Shown here: positions 1 through 11,490 of the stretch, one piece after another
How the letters are laid out: each line of letters begins with the position of its first letter
How positions within the stretch are numbered: the stretch's first letter is position 1
Assembly: GCA_033398695.1 (NCBI GenBank)
Contig: CM065819.1
Span: forward strand, 7,551,501 to 7,615,500
Direction: 5' to 3'
Source: Orobanche coerulescens
Taxonomy: Eukaryota > Streptophyta > Magnoliopsida > Lamiales > Orobanchaceae
Length of the DNA stretch: 64,000 nt
Made by a program: the position numbers and the translations under genes
The notes under the pieces: model-generated
Seen by the model: only the letters and a program-made list of their open reading frames with translations
The model's database searches: none
What the model was told of the DNA's origin: nothing

Positions 1-220
1 AGCCACGAATCCCACTCGAGGCCTCTAAGGACCCTCCCGAGCTGGCCACATTCATAAAACAAATCAAGCACCACACGTCACCTAGGACCGGGACGAAGCC
101 ACGAATCCCACTTGAGGCCTCTAAGGACCCTCCCGAGCTGGCTAGCGAATCAAACTCATGAATCCAGGACGAAGCCATAGATTCCCTCGAGGCCCCGTCG
201 GACCCTCCCGAGGTGAGCAA
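1..220. repeat. Three tandem hairpin units in LTR L0
   Basis: Three related units start near 3, 103 and 167. Each has a CTCGAGGCC-like half followed by a CTCCCGAG half that can pair with it (CCTCG with CGAGG in the third unit). The third unit has the core CCCCGTCGGACC, which also occurs in the hairpin units of LARD-A and LARD-C. On the minus strand the units lie downstream of the TATA-like box, in what would be transcribed R/U5 sequence. Confidence 0.6.
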
Positions 221-841
221 AGCACACACAATATACATTACCATTTCACGTTAAGCATAAAGGTTTCCAAGAATTACTTGCCTTGAATATTTTGATGACG
301 CAACGAACGGAAAGGATATTCACCGACGAACACTAGGAATCAACGGAACCGAACCTAACAATTAGAAGAACATAATTACAACCAACTCTAGCCGAATACG
401 GAAATGGAATACACCCGAAAACCCGCCTACGATTCATGTATATTCGTACAAAATAACAACGAGGGCGGACCACAACCAAACCCTCTCGATTCCGCAAAAC
501 TATGAAAATATACCATGAATCCGTAGGAAAATTAATGATATCAACAAGATTAATCATGTTCATCAAGAATCCATCAATAAAATGGAAAGAATCGGACAAA
601 AACCCCAAAATCCCCAATTATCCAAAAGGGAGGGTTTCAAGAAATATTACCTTGAGGATTCAAGTATTTAGATTCGTAGAACACGCGTTGGATTGATTGT
701 TCGGGCTTTACAACCGAAGAAGAATGATGAAAATCAACTCCCCAATTGATAATAATGAGGAACTCTCCCCCTCTCTCTCACTCTCTCTCGCGTCGCAGGA
801 AGAAGAAGGAGGAAATGAGCAGTTTACGCTCAAAACAACAC

Positions 842-1185
842 AATTATAGGGGGTTGACCGCATTGTGTGCCACGGCACAGCTGAGGTGTGCCGCGGCACA
901 GGCCAAAAAATTACTCCCAAGGTTCGGCAGTGTGCCGCGGCACCCAGTACAGTCGGGTTTTGGTCGCTGATGTCACACGAGTGTAACGCGGCACCGGATG
1001 GGTGTGCCGCGGCCTTGACAACCTTTGTGCGTGGCACCGGATGGGTGTGCGCGGCACGATTTGCAACGTGCCGTGGCACCGGAGGGGTGTGCCCCGGCAC
1101 ATGCATGATTTGTTCGACCAACAACTGAAGAAATTTGTGTGCCGCGGCGCACACACCTTGTGCCGCGGCCCACACCCCCTTTGGG
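842..1185 (-). promoter_or_regulatory. U3 palindrome array (GTGCCGCGGCAC) with TATA-like box in L0
   Basis: About 11 full or degenerate copies of the palindrome GTGCCGCGGCAC lie between 866 and 1180; exact copies are at 888-899 and 932-943. On the minus strand the array ends about 20 bp before a TATA-like TATAATT (rc of 842-848). Position and density match the arrays of LARD-A, LTR-B and LARD-C, but the palindrome is a different one. Promoter function is inferred from position only. Confidence 0.55.
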
Positions 1186-1422
1186 TCCCAAAATGATAAA
1201 AATGATCCGGAAAGAGAATAAAAACGATAGGAATCAATATTTGGGAACCAATAACACGAAATGGATCCACGGCAACCCCGAAACGGCGGATCCACACAAC
1301 AATAACGAGCATACAGTTCAACAATTGACAGGGAGGACACACTGAAAGGTACATGAGGGTCACTACGACCGAGAAGTACACCAAAAATAAAATACAAGGG
1401 AAAGAAAAATGCGGATATTACA

Positions 1423-1870
1423 CACTCCCCACTTGGTAGGAAATTTGAGTACTTGGTGGTAGGTGGATGGGGCTGCCTCCATTTCATGTATCCATGGTCG
1501 GCCCAAGATGACGTTATAGGCAGATGGGGAATCCACCACCAGGAATCGAGTGCACAAGTTGACACCTTCAGCATAGATGGGCAACTCGATTTCCCTAACC
1601 GTGCTTTTTTGTTCTCCACTAAAGCCGATGAGGACAGTGGCCCTTTTCATGATCTTGGCTTCATCAATCGCCCTTTCCCCGAGAGCAGACAAAAACAAGA
1701 TATTGGCAGAACTGTCATTATCAATCAACACACGTTTAGTCAGACAATATGCAATAAATAAGGAAATAACTAAAGCATCATGATGAGGGTTTAGGAGCCT
1801 TGTCGATTCAGATGTGGTGAAGTTGATGGTTTGAGCCGGATGGACGGCTGTTCTTCTTCCAGTCTTGCTT
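1423..1870 (-). pseudogene. Ty3/gypsy retropepsin fragment
   Basis: The minus-strand translation contains the gypsy-type aspartic protease pattern. It begins with a PHHDALVIS segment and continues with a VLID(N)DSSANILF active-site region, where the usual D-G-S-S is D-N-D-S-S so the glycine is changed. The C-terminal flap block FLVVDSPSAYNVILGRPW follows, then a KFPT-W-GV tail. It resembles the protease of the Tat-like Gypsy-D at 49.6-50.0 kb but is clearly diverged. The left side is cut by the L0 LTR at 1422. On the right it joins LINE reverse transcriptase without a stop, giving one 317-codon hybrid open frame (1363-2316). No gag or RT of this element is present. The junction position, about 1870, is approximate. 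Confidence 0.7.
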
Positions 1871-3353
1871 GATTCTGTTCTAACTCGCCCCACTTCTAGC
1901 ACGTTCTTGAAAACCCCATTCGAGATTCTATCCCACATTGTGCAACCACACAACCAACATAACATTCTCATTTCATCCGCTTCCAACTTGCTCTCAAGCA
2001 ACTTCTTCATCGCCCGACATTCGGAGCCATACAACATAGCAGGTCTGATTGCCGCTCTATAGAATTTACCCTTCAACTTTAGAGGGACTTTCTTGTCGCA
2101 CAGGGCCCCTGACGCTGCTCTCCACCTTAGCCACCCCGCCTTGATACGATGAGTGAAATCATCTTCAAACTCACCTTCTTTCTGAATGATTGGACCCAAA
2201 TACTTTAACTTATCCGCACGGGGTACGATCTGATCAGCAATCATTACATCTACTTCTTCCTCATTAGTCTCACCACTAAAGTTACACCAGAGATACTCGG
2301 TCTTAGACCCGCTCACACGAAAGCCTGGGATTCTAACTTAGACCTCCATAACTCCAACTTCGCGTTCCCCTCCCTCCTCGTTTCCGCCACTAACACAATG
2401 TTGTCAGCAAAAAGCATGCACCACAGGATGCCATCTTGTATCCCCTGCGAAATGACGTCAAGGATTAGAGAGAATAGAAGAGGGCTTAGTGCCGACCCTT
2501 GGTGCAGCCCTATCTCAACCAGGAAATACTGGGTGTCACCAAATGGGCTCCTAACGCAAGTCCTAGCTTGGGGGTACATATCCTGGATCGCCCTAACGAA
2601 CGACGACGACACCCTCCTCTCTTCTAGGCTCCTCCAAATAACATCATGCGGAATGCTATCATAAACCTTCTCTAGATCTATGAACACCATATGGACGTCC
2701 TTACGCCGCTCTCTAAACTTCTCCATAAGGAGTCTGACAAGATGAATGGCCTTAGTCGTGGACCTCCCCGGCATGAAGCCAAATTGGATCTCTGAGATCT
2801 CAACCTCTCTTCTAACCCTGCATTCCACCACTCTTTCCCAAAGTTTCATAGTATGACTGAGTAATTTAATACCCCGATTTTTACTACAACTCTGAGCATC
2901 TCCTTTGTTCTTGAAAAACAGCACCACAATACTACGCCTCCACTCCACCGGCATCTTAGAATCTCTGAGGAGGATGTTGAACAGCTCTGCTAGCCACTGA
3001 ACTCCAACTTCCCCCAGACAAAGCCACACCTCAATAGGGATCTGATCCGGGCCTACAGCCTTAGCTCTACCCATCTTTTTTAAGGCACCCTTTACTTCCT
3101 CCTTGCTGATGCTCTCACAGGAACTTAATGAACGAGCAGAAGATTGACTACCTCCTTCACCAGTACCGAGTCGCTTCCCCTTGCCTCATTGAAAAGGTCA
3201 AAAAATACATATTCCACCTCTCCTTCATAGCAACATCGTTCACTAACACTTGGCCCAAATCATCCTTAATATACTTAACGGGACCTAGGTCGCGCCACCC
3301 TCTCTCTCTAGCTTTCGCTAGTTTAAAGATAGCATTCGCTCCTTCTTTGGTGT
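1871..3353 (-). pseudogene. LINE reverse transcriptase pseudogene
   Basis: Two open segments (2313-3074 and the right part of 1363-2316) hold the LINE RT blocks in order: KA-GPDQIPIEVW, a NRGIKLLSHTMKLWERV block, FGFMPGRSTT, the catalytic VFIDLEKVYDSIPHD, GLHQGSALSPLLF, and the second catalytic block FADN. The usual F-A-D-D is changed to F-A-D-N, which removes a metal-binding aspartate. The reading frame shifts near 2313. The C-terminal part continues with KYLGPIIQKEG and a RMLCWLCG block before running into the gypsy protease. Upstream, 3075-3353 codes for the linker in broken frames. It cannot make an active enzyme. Confidence 0.8.
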
Positions 3354-4239
3354 CTAGGTGCTTTTACATCTCTTTGTATGCCTGACCTTTAGCCTTTGCC
3401 ACTGCCTTCGTAACTTCTCTTTCGCCACCTTGTAAGCAACAATCTTCATGCTTCTCTCCTCCCCAGCACTAACCGACAAAAGCTCCTTAAAGAGTGTTTG
3501 TTTAGTCTTAACTTTATTTTGAACCTCCTCATTCCACCACCATGCCTCCCTAGGTCCACTAGACCTTACAGAAGAAACCCCTATCACCTTCTCGCCCACA
3601 CTCCTAATAGCATTAGCCATACTGATCCCCATAAGGGTGGCATCGTCCCCTGCAAAAAACCTCCTTCGCGGGTCAGAGACTCCCTGAATTCTGCCGCCTT
3701 ACCTCCCTTCAGATCCTTCCAAAGAATCCTAGGTCTAGCTTCTCTAGCCCTGCTAACAACACGACCTCCCAGAGATAAATCCATAGCCAGCAGTCAGTGT
3801 TAAGAAGGACAAGCCTCGCTCCGGAACACCTTGTAGTCCACGCACGCCCTAGCATGACGACTGCACAAAAGAAGGTAGTCAATTTGCGTGTTGTGCCCCC
3901 CACTACCGAAGGTGATGAGGTGCGCAGCTCTCTTCTGAAAAACAGAGTTAGCAATTACCAACTCATGCGCAGTAGAAAACTCCAACAAAAAAACCTCCTG
4001 CATTCCTAACTCCGAAGCCGAAACCCCCATGAGCACTATGATAACCATCCACCCCCTCACCAACGTGCCCATTGAAATCACCCCCAAAATAATATATTGA
4101 TCGTCTGGAATACTACCGACCAACTCATCTAAACAGACCCAAAAAGCTTCCTTAACAAGCACACCCAAACCAACATGTGGGGCATACGCACAAACCATGT
4201 TAACCACCTTCTCTCCAACCACCACTCAAACGGACATAA
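3354..4239 (-). pseudogene. LINE endonuclease C-terminal part and linker
   Basis: This is the continuation of the AP-like endonuclease after the Copia-1 insertion. The minus strand shows a VNMVCAYAPHVG segment, a badly mutated region where GDFN-type residues are expected, and an ITFGS-GHNTQIDYLL block typical of the endonuclease C-terminal part. The linker then has EAWWWNEEVQ and a basic helical stretch. The frames shift at least twice (around 3800 and 3640). The break at 4240-4244 coincides with the left TSD of Copia-1, and the missing N-terminal part resumes at 13668. Confidence 0.75.
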
Positions 4240-4244
4240 TCCTA

Positions 4245-5705
4245 TGTATGTCACAAGTCGTCCAGGAATAAGTCTAGAGGGGGGGTGAATAGACTTATTG
4301 AAACTCTTAAACTCTTTTTCACAAAGAGTAAGTTTTTTTAGCTGCTAGATATGCAAATGACTTAGAGTCGTTTGTTCTCAATACGTGCGGAAGTCAGCTG
4401 ATGACAACTAATGAAACACTTAATAATGAATGCAGCAGTTAAAGTATGATGCTATAAAACAGTAAAGTACACAGACAATTATAGTGGTCTCAGAGGTGGG
4501 GTAATCCTCTACTAATTCACTTTTCTCCAAACCAGTTGGAGATGAATTCACTATAATTGTCAACCAGTGATAAATATTATAGTGATTCAACCAAATTACA
4601 ACAACTTCCAACCAGTGGAAATCCTTGCCGTTGTAACACCCTTGACTACCTTGCACCTCTTGATCCGCGATCCTTGGATGCCTTTACAGTCTCGAACTTC
4701 AACCAGTGAAGTACCCCGAACTCAGTATTAAAGACACGAGTTTTTGTCTTCTCCAACTAAGAGCTTCTTCAAGTATGAACTTTTGAGAACCGCTCTTTTC
4801 ACGATGCTATATTTCACTTTTAGATTGCTTTGAATGCTTTGATTGCTTGAGAATATGTTCGCACCAATAGTTGCTCAACTTCAAATCTTCAAATATATAT
4901 ATAGGTGTTGATCCTTTGAGCATTTCTTCATAGCCGTTGCAAATTTGTAACAAATCAGTCCGTTGGAGAGAGACTTCTTTGTTTATTCTTTTCTGAACGT
5001 TGCCAGACTGGATTCCCATATTTTAATTCATCGATCGACCGTTGTGAAGACTTTGCATGTGAGGCGCCGAATCTTTTGAATTTAGTAAGATTAAAGTCTT
5101 CAAGGTAGGCCTGGATGAATTATTTAATTTATATCCTTTGCGGGAATCTCTCCAATTTGTATCTTCACGTTGCATGTGACTTTCCGTAATATTTGAGTTT
5201 TCAATGCATGCTGACGTGGACTTGGAGTACTTAGCTGATCTCAAGTAGGTTGATGTACCGTCATCTTCTCTGCAGTCTGGACCTCTCTGATGGTGACTGT
5301 TCGGGACTCGCCTGATCAGATGACTTGTCTGAGGTTACTTGACTGCAGTCTGGTCAAACATCTCTGATGATTTTTGTTGACCAGAACTTCTCTGATTTGA
5401 CTCGGTTGTACCTCTCTGATGAACTCAGCTGTACTTTTGTACTTAGCCAATTTTGAGCCTAACTTATTTTGGCTTATAGAAGATATTCATTTGGTTCTTC
5501 TTTACATTTTGCCAAGTATTTAAACTTAACATAATTTGGCCTATGGAAGATACTCATTTGGTTCTTCCTTACATTTTGCCAAGTATTTAAACATAATTTG
5601 GCCTATGGAAAATTCTCATTTGGTTCTTCCTTACATTTTTGCCAAGTAATAAGTATTTGAATTTATATTAATGAAATCATCAAAATCTAACAAGTATTCC
5701 TAACA
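4245..5705 (-). repeat. Copia-1 3' LTR
   Basis: This LTR is 1461 bp, full length compared with its partner. It starts TGTATGTCACAAG and ends CCTAACA. A TATATATATA stretch near 4894-4903, read on the minus strand, is the likely TATA box. About 62-66 bp units with the core CTCATTTGGTTCTTCC are repeated three times at 5460-5650. The polypurine tract lies just outside, at 5706-5720 on the complementary strand. Confidence 0.9.
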
Positions 5706-5917
5706 AATTCACCCTATTTTGATGATGGCAAAACTTAAGCAAATATTCAAATAAACAAGTGTGCACTTGAGTGCAAGACACAAACTAAAATCAGTCTAGT
5801 TTTGAGACAACTGGGAATTGTCATTTAAAAGACTGTTATAAAAATTTTTGTATTGATTACAAATACATGTCCTTAAAATAAAATTACAGAAAATTTTTAT
5901 AAGTACAAAAATGAAGA

Positions 5918-7162
5918 TCATCTGCCTCTGCCTCTGCCTCTTCGGATAGGCTGCTTGGCAGGTCTGAATAGTTTAGCTCCAATTGGTCTTATTTTAACAG
6001 GAACAAGACCATACTTTCTCCTTACAACAAGAGCTGCAAAATCTTGCTCTTTTTTAGATGAGAACTTATTCTCAACACATAATTTCTTGATCTTCTTCTG
6101 GAGAGCTAGTTCATTCAAATCATTATTCTCCAAAGTGGGAGGTTCTTTTGCCGAAAAAGGAGGGATCATGGGATAAGCATTGCATGCCTCTGCATGTTTT
6201 AGAAGGATGGCCCAGAGTTGTGGATATGCTTCCTCCATGAAATTGATGAAAATATGCTGTGGGGAGAAACTGTTATCCTGGAGTATTTCCCAGATATAGT
6301 AATCTCTGATGAACCTTTTCCTTGCAGATCCCCACATAATTAAAGCTTCGGAAGGTACAAATTCTTCAACGTACCACAACTCTTTGCCTTCCCATTCTAG
6401 AGTAGGCTTGAATCCTCCTCTGATCCTCCTTCTTTTGCCTGCAGGCTGATTATCAGCCTGTTCTGATTCTGCTTCTCCCTTCCTCTTAGCTGAAGATGTC
6501 CCAGCAGTGATCAATGGGATATCTTGCTTCTTCTTAGATCTCAGCTCTTGAACTTCCCTTATTTCTCCTTGATTGATGCCTTCTCCCTGAATCCTTTCTT
6601 CCCCCTTTTTGCCAGCATCAACCAAAGTGGTCAACTGCTGCTCCATTCGATGCATCCAGTCAGACATGCCAAATGGCATTCTATTGTTTGTAGGAGGAGG
6701 AGGTTGAGGGACTTCCCGCTGCAGCAAGGTATCGATTTTTGCATTGATAGATTGGAGATCAGGGGTAACCTGAGATGCAAGCAGCTCTCCAATAGTATCC
6801 TTAACTATTTGTCTGATCAGCTCAGTCATCGCAGGTGAAATCTGTGATGTTGGTGGAGAGTACTCGCCTGAGCCTTCTGCGAGCGACCCACTTGACTGCA
6901 GGCTCCTATCTGCAGCTGGTATTCCAGATGGGTTCTGTTCAGGTGTCCCCGATCTGGAGTCCTCAGCCAACTCTGCGTCTAGGCTGGTATACCGGGCAGG
7001 CACCCCAGCCTTGTCTGCAGCCTCTATTTCTGGCTCTCTCTTCGGCTCCTTCTCTTTTTCTTTTTCTTCTTTTTCTAACTCCTTCTCTCCTTCTCTTTCC
7101 TTTTCTTCTTCGTCAACATTCTCTTTCTCTTTCTCAGCCACTTGTTCTCCTCCTTCATCCTT

Positions 7163-7197
<35 letters not shown>

Positions 7198-8755
7198 TAT
7201 CATCCTTATCATCTTTTTCATCATATTTTTCATCATTCTCATCATCCTCCTTTTCTTCTTCATCATCCTCCTAATCGACCTCTTCCCCTTCTTCTTCTTC
7301 TTCATCTACTAATTCCTCTGTTTTTTCAACTTCTTCTTCTCCAGTTTCTTTTTCAACTAAAATATTTTCTCCTCCCCTTTCTTCCTGCTTCTCTTCATCA
7401 TCATCAATGGCAATAACCTCTTCTTCTACTTCTCCATTCACTTCTTCTATTCTTATTTCCTTTTCTTCTTCCTCCTCATTTTCTTTCCCAAAAGATCCAT
7501 CAAAAATGTTGTACATGATAGAGTGGATGAATTGATCCATGTTGGTTTTGAAATTGGACATGAACCAATTCTCCTGAAGAATCAAAACTGTGTCTGATAC
7601 TTTGCAAAAGTGTATCAGCACATCCTCTGTGGCTTGGGGATATCCCCAACCATGTAATTGCTCTGTGGCTGCAGGACTGGAAAATTGTTCTGGCTGCTCC
7701 TCCTGGCTAAACTGCAGTCGCCTGGGCCTTTTCGGTGAAGGTTCCGGTGAAGAATGCATGAAGGATGGCTCACCAGGGGCTGGTCCCCTTCTCTTGAACC
7801 GAACAGAAATCGGCATGTTGTCTGACTCCGAATCCGACTTGGCTGCAGGTGGGTTGTCGTCTGCAGGTTGGTCCGACTCGTCTGGTGAGGGCTTGTAGTA
7901 GGTCCTTGTGTCAGACAACTCTTTTATCATTTGGGCTACTCTTCTATTGCCTTCTAACTTCCTCAACCTCTCTTGGTCTAGGTGACCAAGTCTCTTGTTG
8001 ATGTGAAAGGGGTCAGTATTACCCTTTACCACACCCATCTTCTCCAAGATCCAACTTAGCTGCGTTCCAAACGCCAGCTTGGATCTGAATTTCTTCACAT
8101 CAACAAGCCATTCGGTCTTGTTGACCTCGCGAACAAATTGCCTGAAAATGTAGTCAGACCAATCAATCGGTTCGTCCTGAATCAGTGCTCCCAGCACCAT
8201 GAATTTTGCTGACGACAGTTGGTCGTAACTGCCGTCCATACCCATAACAATTTTGTTGGTGATATCCAACACATACCGATACACCCTTTTGATTTCGCTC
8301 CTCTTGGCGGTGAGCTTTAGCTTCGCCGGCTGATCGTACGCCTTAATCTTCATTCAGGTGTCGGCTGATGTCTGCTTGATGGCCTCGACCGCTATGCCAC
8401 GATGCTTCATACCAAAAATTTTACAAATCGTCTCCGGTGATATGTCAACTTGAACTCCGCCGACAGTGCTCCTAATTCCTGCTTCAATCACATGAGCTTC
8501 GTAGTAGAATGCGATAACGTCCTCTTTGTACAGGTGTTTAGGACTGATATCCAAAAATGGGTAGATCCCATTTAGCTTCATCGAACGAATAAGGTCAAGA
8601 ACATGGTAGTTTTCCAGATTTGATTCCAAGAGACCTTCAAAATCAACGACCAGAGAAAAGATGATCTGGTCTTTGACAGCCTTCATGTTTACGCCTTCAA
8701 AGTAAGCTTCCATTTCTGCAAATATAGGAGATTTCTTAGTGTATTTAGAGTTCAA
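5918..8755 (-). pseudogene. Copia-1 third ORF, envelope-position protein
   Basis: One reading frame of about 946 codons runs through 8755-5918, broken only by two in-frame stops (near 8354 and 7271). The N-terminal ~280 residues look folded and resemble the plant transposon-associated domain common in SIRE-type third ORFs, with blocks such as YPFLDISPKHLYKEDV and FGTQLSWILEKMGV. The middle is very acidic (Glu/Asp tracts coded in part by an ATC microsatellite). It is followed by proline-rich and basic parts, a KRKGEAES and GKRRRIRGG segment that could act as a nuclear signal, a second conserved block with LWYVEEFVPSEAL, and an arginine/glycine tail. I see no clear signal peptide or membrane segment, so 'envelope' describes position only. 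Function is unknown. Confidence 0.75.
7163..7200. repeat. ATC microsatellite
   Basis: About 12 uninterrupted ATC triplets lie inside the acidic region of the Copia-1 third ORF. On the coding (minus) strand they read GAT, giving a polyaspartate run. The plus-strand serine- or histidine-rich frames here are artefacts of this repeat. Confidence 0.95.
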
Positions 8756-8759
8756 AGGA

Positions 8760-9288
8760 ATTTTGCTCTGTAAAATTAGGGTTTTTTGAAAGACTGGTAA
8801 AGGTAAAGGTAAAGTGAAGGGTTTTTCCGTCCTTAAAAAGAAAGTGAAACGATGTTGGAATTAAATAATTATTTATTTTAAATCGGTGGTCCGACTTTTG
8901 AGATTCCTTTTTAAATTTCAAATTCTAATCGGTGGTCCAGGTTTTGAGTTTAAAAATGGACGGTTAGATTTTAATTGGTCACGGTGGAGGTCGATTTAAC
9001 CTAGGATTGCCACGTGTATTATTATGCCACTTTTGAACCATAAAGTAATATGATATTATTATACATATAGCAGATAATAATAAAATATTCAGAAGTCGGT
9101 TAAGATTAGGAAACTTAGCTGGTTGACTATTGACTGTTGACTGCTCTGCATCAGGTGAGTTGACTCCGTTGACTTCTCGCCTGAGATTTGATCAGCTAGG
9201 TTTCTTTGTACGTCCTTCGTCTTTTTGTCTGCATCAGCTAGGGTCTAATTCCTATAATCAGCTAGGTCCGTCCTTCCTCTGATCTGCT
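8760..9288. other. Copia-1 spacer between pol and third ORF
   Basis: About 530 bp without a credible coding frame between the RNase H end and the start of the third ORF. It is AT-rich, with two similar AATCGGTGGTCC segments (near 8881 and 8929). I see no splice or promoter signal I would defend. Confidence 0.5.
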
Positions 9289-9905
9289 TCAGCTTGCTTT
9301 TTCTTCTGTACTAGATTCCCAATCTAGTAGACCAAGTTCTCTGCTCAACTCCAAAAATCTTTCTTCTGGCAAAGGTTTGGTAAAGATGTCAGCTATTTGG
9401 TAGTCTGTGCTGACTCTTTCAACTCTGACTCTCTTGTTAAGCACGTGATCTCTAATGAAGTGATGCTTAACATCAATGTGCTTGGTCCTTGAATGCAAAA
9501 CCGGGTTGTTGGTTATTGCAATAGCACAATTGTTGTCACACCAGATAGGGACTTTATTGGCAATGATATTATAGTCCCTCAGTTGTTATCTGATCCATAG
9601 GATCTGGGCACAACAACTACCTGCAGCTAGGTTTTCTGACTCTGTGGTGGAGATAGAGTTAGAAACCTGCTTCTTGATAAACCAGGATATCAGTCTGGTT
9701 CCTAGGAATTGGCACGTTCCACTAGTACTTTTCCTATTAATTTTGCATTCTGTGAAATCTGCATCTGAATATCCTGACAGCTCGAAGTTATCATCCTTAG
9801 GATACCATAGTCCAACGTTGACTGTATACTTAAGGTATTTAATTATTCTCTTGGCTGCATCTTGGTGCGACTGCTTTGGCTTGGATTGAAATCGCGCGCA
9901 TACTC
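9289..9905 (-). pseudogene. Copia-1 RNase H remnant
   Basis: The RT frame ends after a [10 protein letters not shown] segment, and RNase H continues in other frames. The C-terminal part (9289-9498) is clear: it has the HSRTKHIDVKHHFIRDHV block and the IFTKPLPEE tail typical of copia RNase H. The central part is broken by several stops and frameshifts. Confidence 0.8.
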
Positions 9906-11117
9906 CTACGGCATAAGATATATGCAGTGCCTTGCAGTGAGGTATAGTAGTGATCCAATAAGTCCTCTGTAGTGGGTTGAATCCACTGATATGCCTCCCT
10001 CATCTGCATCTAAATGAGTACTTGTGCTCATAGGAATTCTTGCTGGTTTGGCTGATTCCATTCCAAATCTCTTGATTAGATCTCGGGTATACTTGGCTTG
10101 ATTGATGAAAATTCCATTTTCCATCTGCTTAACTTGTAATCTGAGAAAGAAGTTAAGCTTTCCCATCATACTCATCTCAAACTCTCCTTGCATGATGTTT
10201 GAGAATTTCTCACACACCTCTGGGTTGGTTGAGCCAAATATGATGTCATCCACATATATCTGAACTATCAATATGCGGCCTTCGTGCTCCACTCTGAATA
10301 AGGTCTTGTCTACCTTCCCTTTGCAGAAACCATTCTTCTCAAGAAACACAGATAGTGTTCCATACCATGCTCTTGGTGCTTGCTTAAGTCTATAGAGAGC
10401 CTTCAACAGCTTGTAGACTTTGTCTCCTTTGACAAAACCTGGGGGTTGCTCTACATAGACTTCTTCTTCTAGGATGCCATTTAGAAATGCACTCTTTACA
10501 TCCATATGGTAGACTTCAAAATCCTTGAATGCAGCATATGCGAGGAATAGTCTGATGGCCTCTAATCTTGCAACAGGTGCATAGGTTTCATCAAAATCTA
10601 TTCCTTCACACTGTGCATATCCTTTAGCAACAAGTTTGGCTTTATTCCTAACAACAGCTCCATCTTCGTCGCTCTTATTTTTGTACACCCATTTGGTGCC
10701 AATAACCTTCTTGTGATATGGTCTGTCTGTTAGTTCCCAAACGTTGTTCCTTTCCATCTGTTCCAGCTCCTCTTGCATGGCGTTGATCCATGAATAATCT
10801 TCCAAGGCTTGTTCTGTTGTCTTGGGTTCTATCTGAGACATAAAGCACGAGAACATAGCCATTCCTGCGGATAGAGTAGACTTTCTTGTCTTAACTCCAT
10901 CAGTCAGCTTCCCGATGATTTGCTGGATTGGATGGTCTTTGAGCCACTTGTGGATATCATCTTCTTCAGGATCTGTTCCCCCTGTAGATATGCTCTGGTG
11001 GATTTCCTCTCTGTCTGCATCAGCTTGGATGCAGTGCCATGGATCGGCTACCGTCTTGTCATCTGCGACTTGGATCGATCTGCAGTGAGTCTTTATCGGC
11101 CTACAGTGGGTCTTCAT
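9906..11117 (-). pseudogene. Copia-1 reverse transcriptase
   Basis: An open frame of 403 codons covers a complete-looking copia RT domain. It has [10 protein letters not shown] and [10 protein letters not shown] near residues 125-150, [16 protein letters not shown] near 165, the catalytic [10 protein letters not shown] near 195, [14 protein letters not shown], and the catalytic YVDDIIFGS at about 278. [16 protein letters not shown] block is near the end. The catalytic aspartates are present, so this is the best-preserved pol segment of the element. It is not a stand-alone gene, because it begins after a frameshift from the integrase remnant and lacks its own start context. Confidence 0.85.
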
Positions 11118-11490
11118 CGATGAAAGCTGGATCGAGATAGGTTTGGTGTTCTGTCGATCTGCGATTGGATCTTGGCGGCTGATTGCGTCTTGAGTGATCT
11201 GCAGATGAGTCTACCATTCCAGTGTCATGTACAATGACTTCTTCGAGGGTTGCTGATTTGAGCTTATTCTCAATTAGCTCAACTTGCTTTCTGTACTCAA
11301 TAGTAGATTTGTCAAATACAACATGGGGTGTTTCTTCCACAACTAAGGTTCTTTTGTTAAATACTCTATATGCCTTGCTTCTTTGTGAGTATCCCATAAA
11401 GAGACCATCATCAGTTTTAGCATCGAAGGCATTTAGTTGTGTGAGGATCATATCCAAGGCCTGATCTGGAATATAGTGGCCTCTTATTAG
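11118..11490 (-). pseudogene. Copia-1 integrase C-terminal remnant
   Basis: Only the end of integrase survives: NAFDAKTDDGLFMGYSQ and AYRVFNKRT followed by VEETPHVVFD, the conserved block after the copia integrase core. The aspartic protease, the zinc-binding part and the D,D35E core are absent. The gag coiled-coil tail runs straight into this segment near 11490, so a deletion of well over 1 kb is inferred. Confidence 0.8.

Larger units (their letters stand above)
1..1422 (-). mobile_element. Partial long LTR (L0), cut by window edge
   Basis: The stretch ends at 1422 in GCGGATATTACA, the same terminus as the LTRs of LARD-A. Read on the minus strand the LTR therefore starts TGTAATATCCGC. It carries the order of parts seen in the other long LTRs of this window: a palindrome cluster (866-1180), a TATA-like box beside it, and tandem hairpin units (1-220). 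It interrupts a gypsy protease fragment that begins at 1423. The other end, the partner LTR and the TSD lie left of the window, so I cannot tell a solo LTR from a full element. The 303-codon open frame on the minus strand across 708-1619 runs over the LTR boundary and is not a gene. Confidence 0.75.

Noticed and set aside
708..1619. 303-codon open frame on the minus strand
   Set aside because: It runs across the L0 LTR end and through the GC-rich palindrome array, has no known motif, and gives repetitive histidine/proline/arginine residues from the repeats.
6835..7416. Plus-strand frames rich in His or Ser
   Set aside because: Shadows of the ATC microsatellite and Glu/Asp codons of the Copia-1 third ORF.
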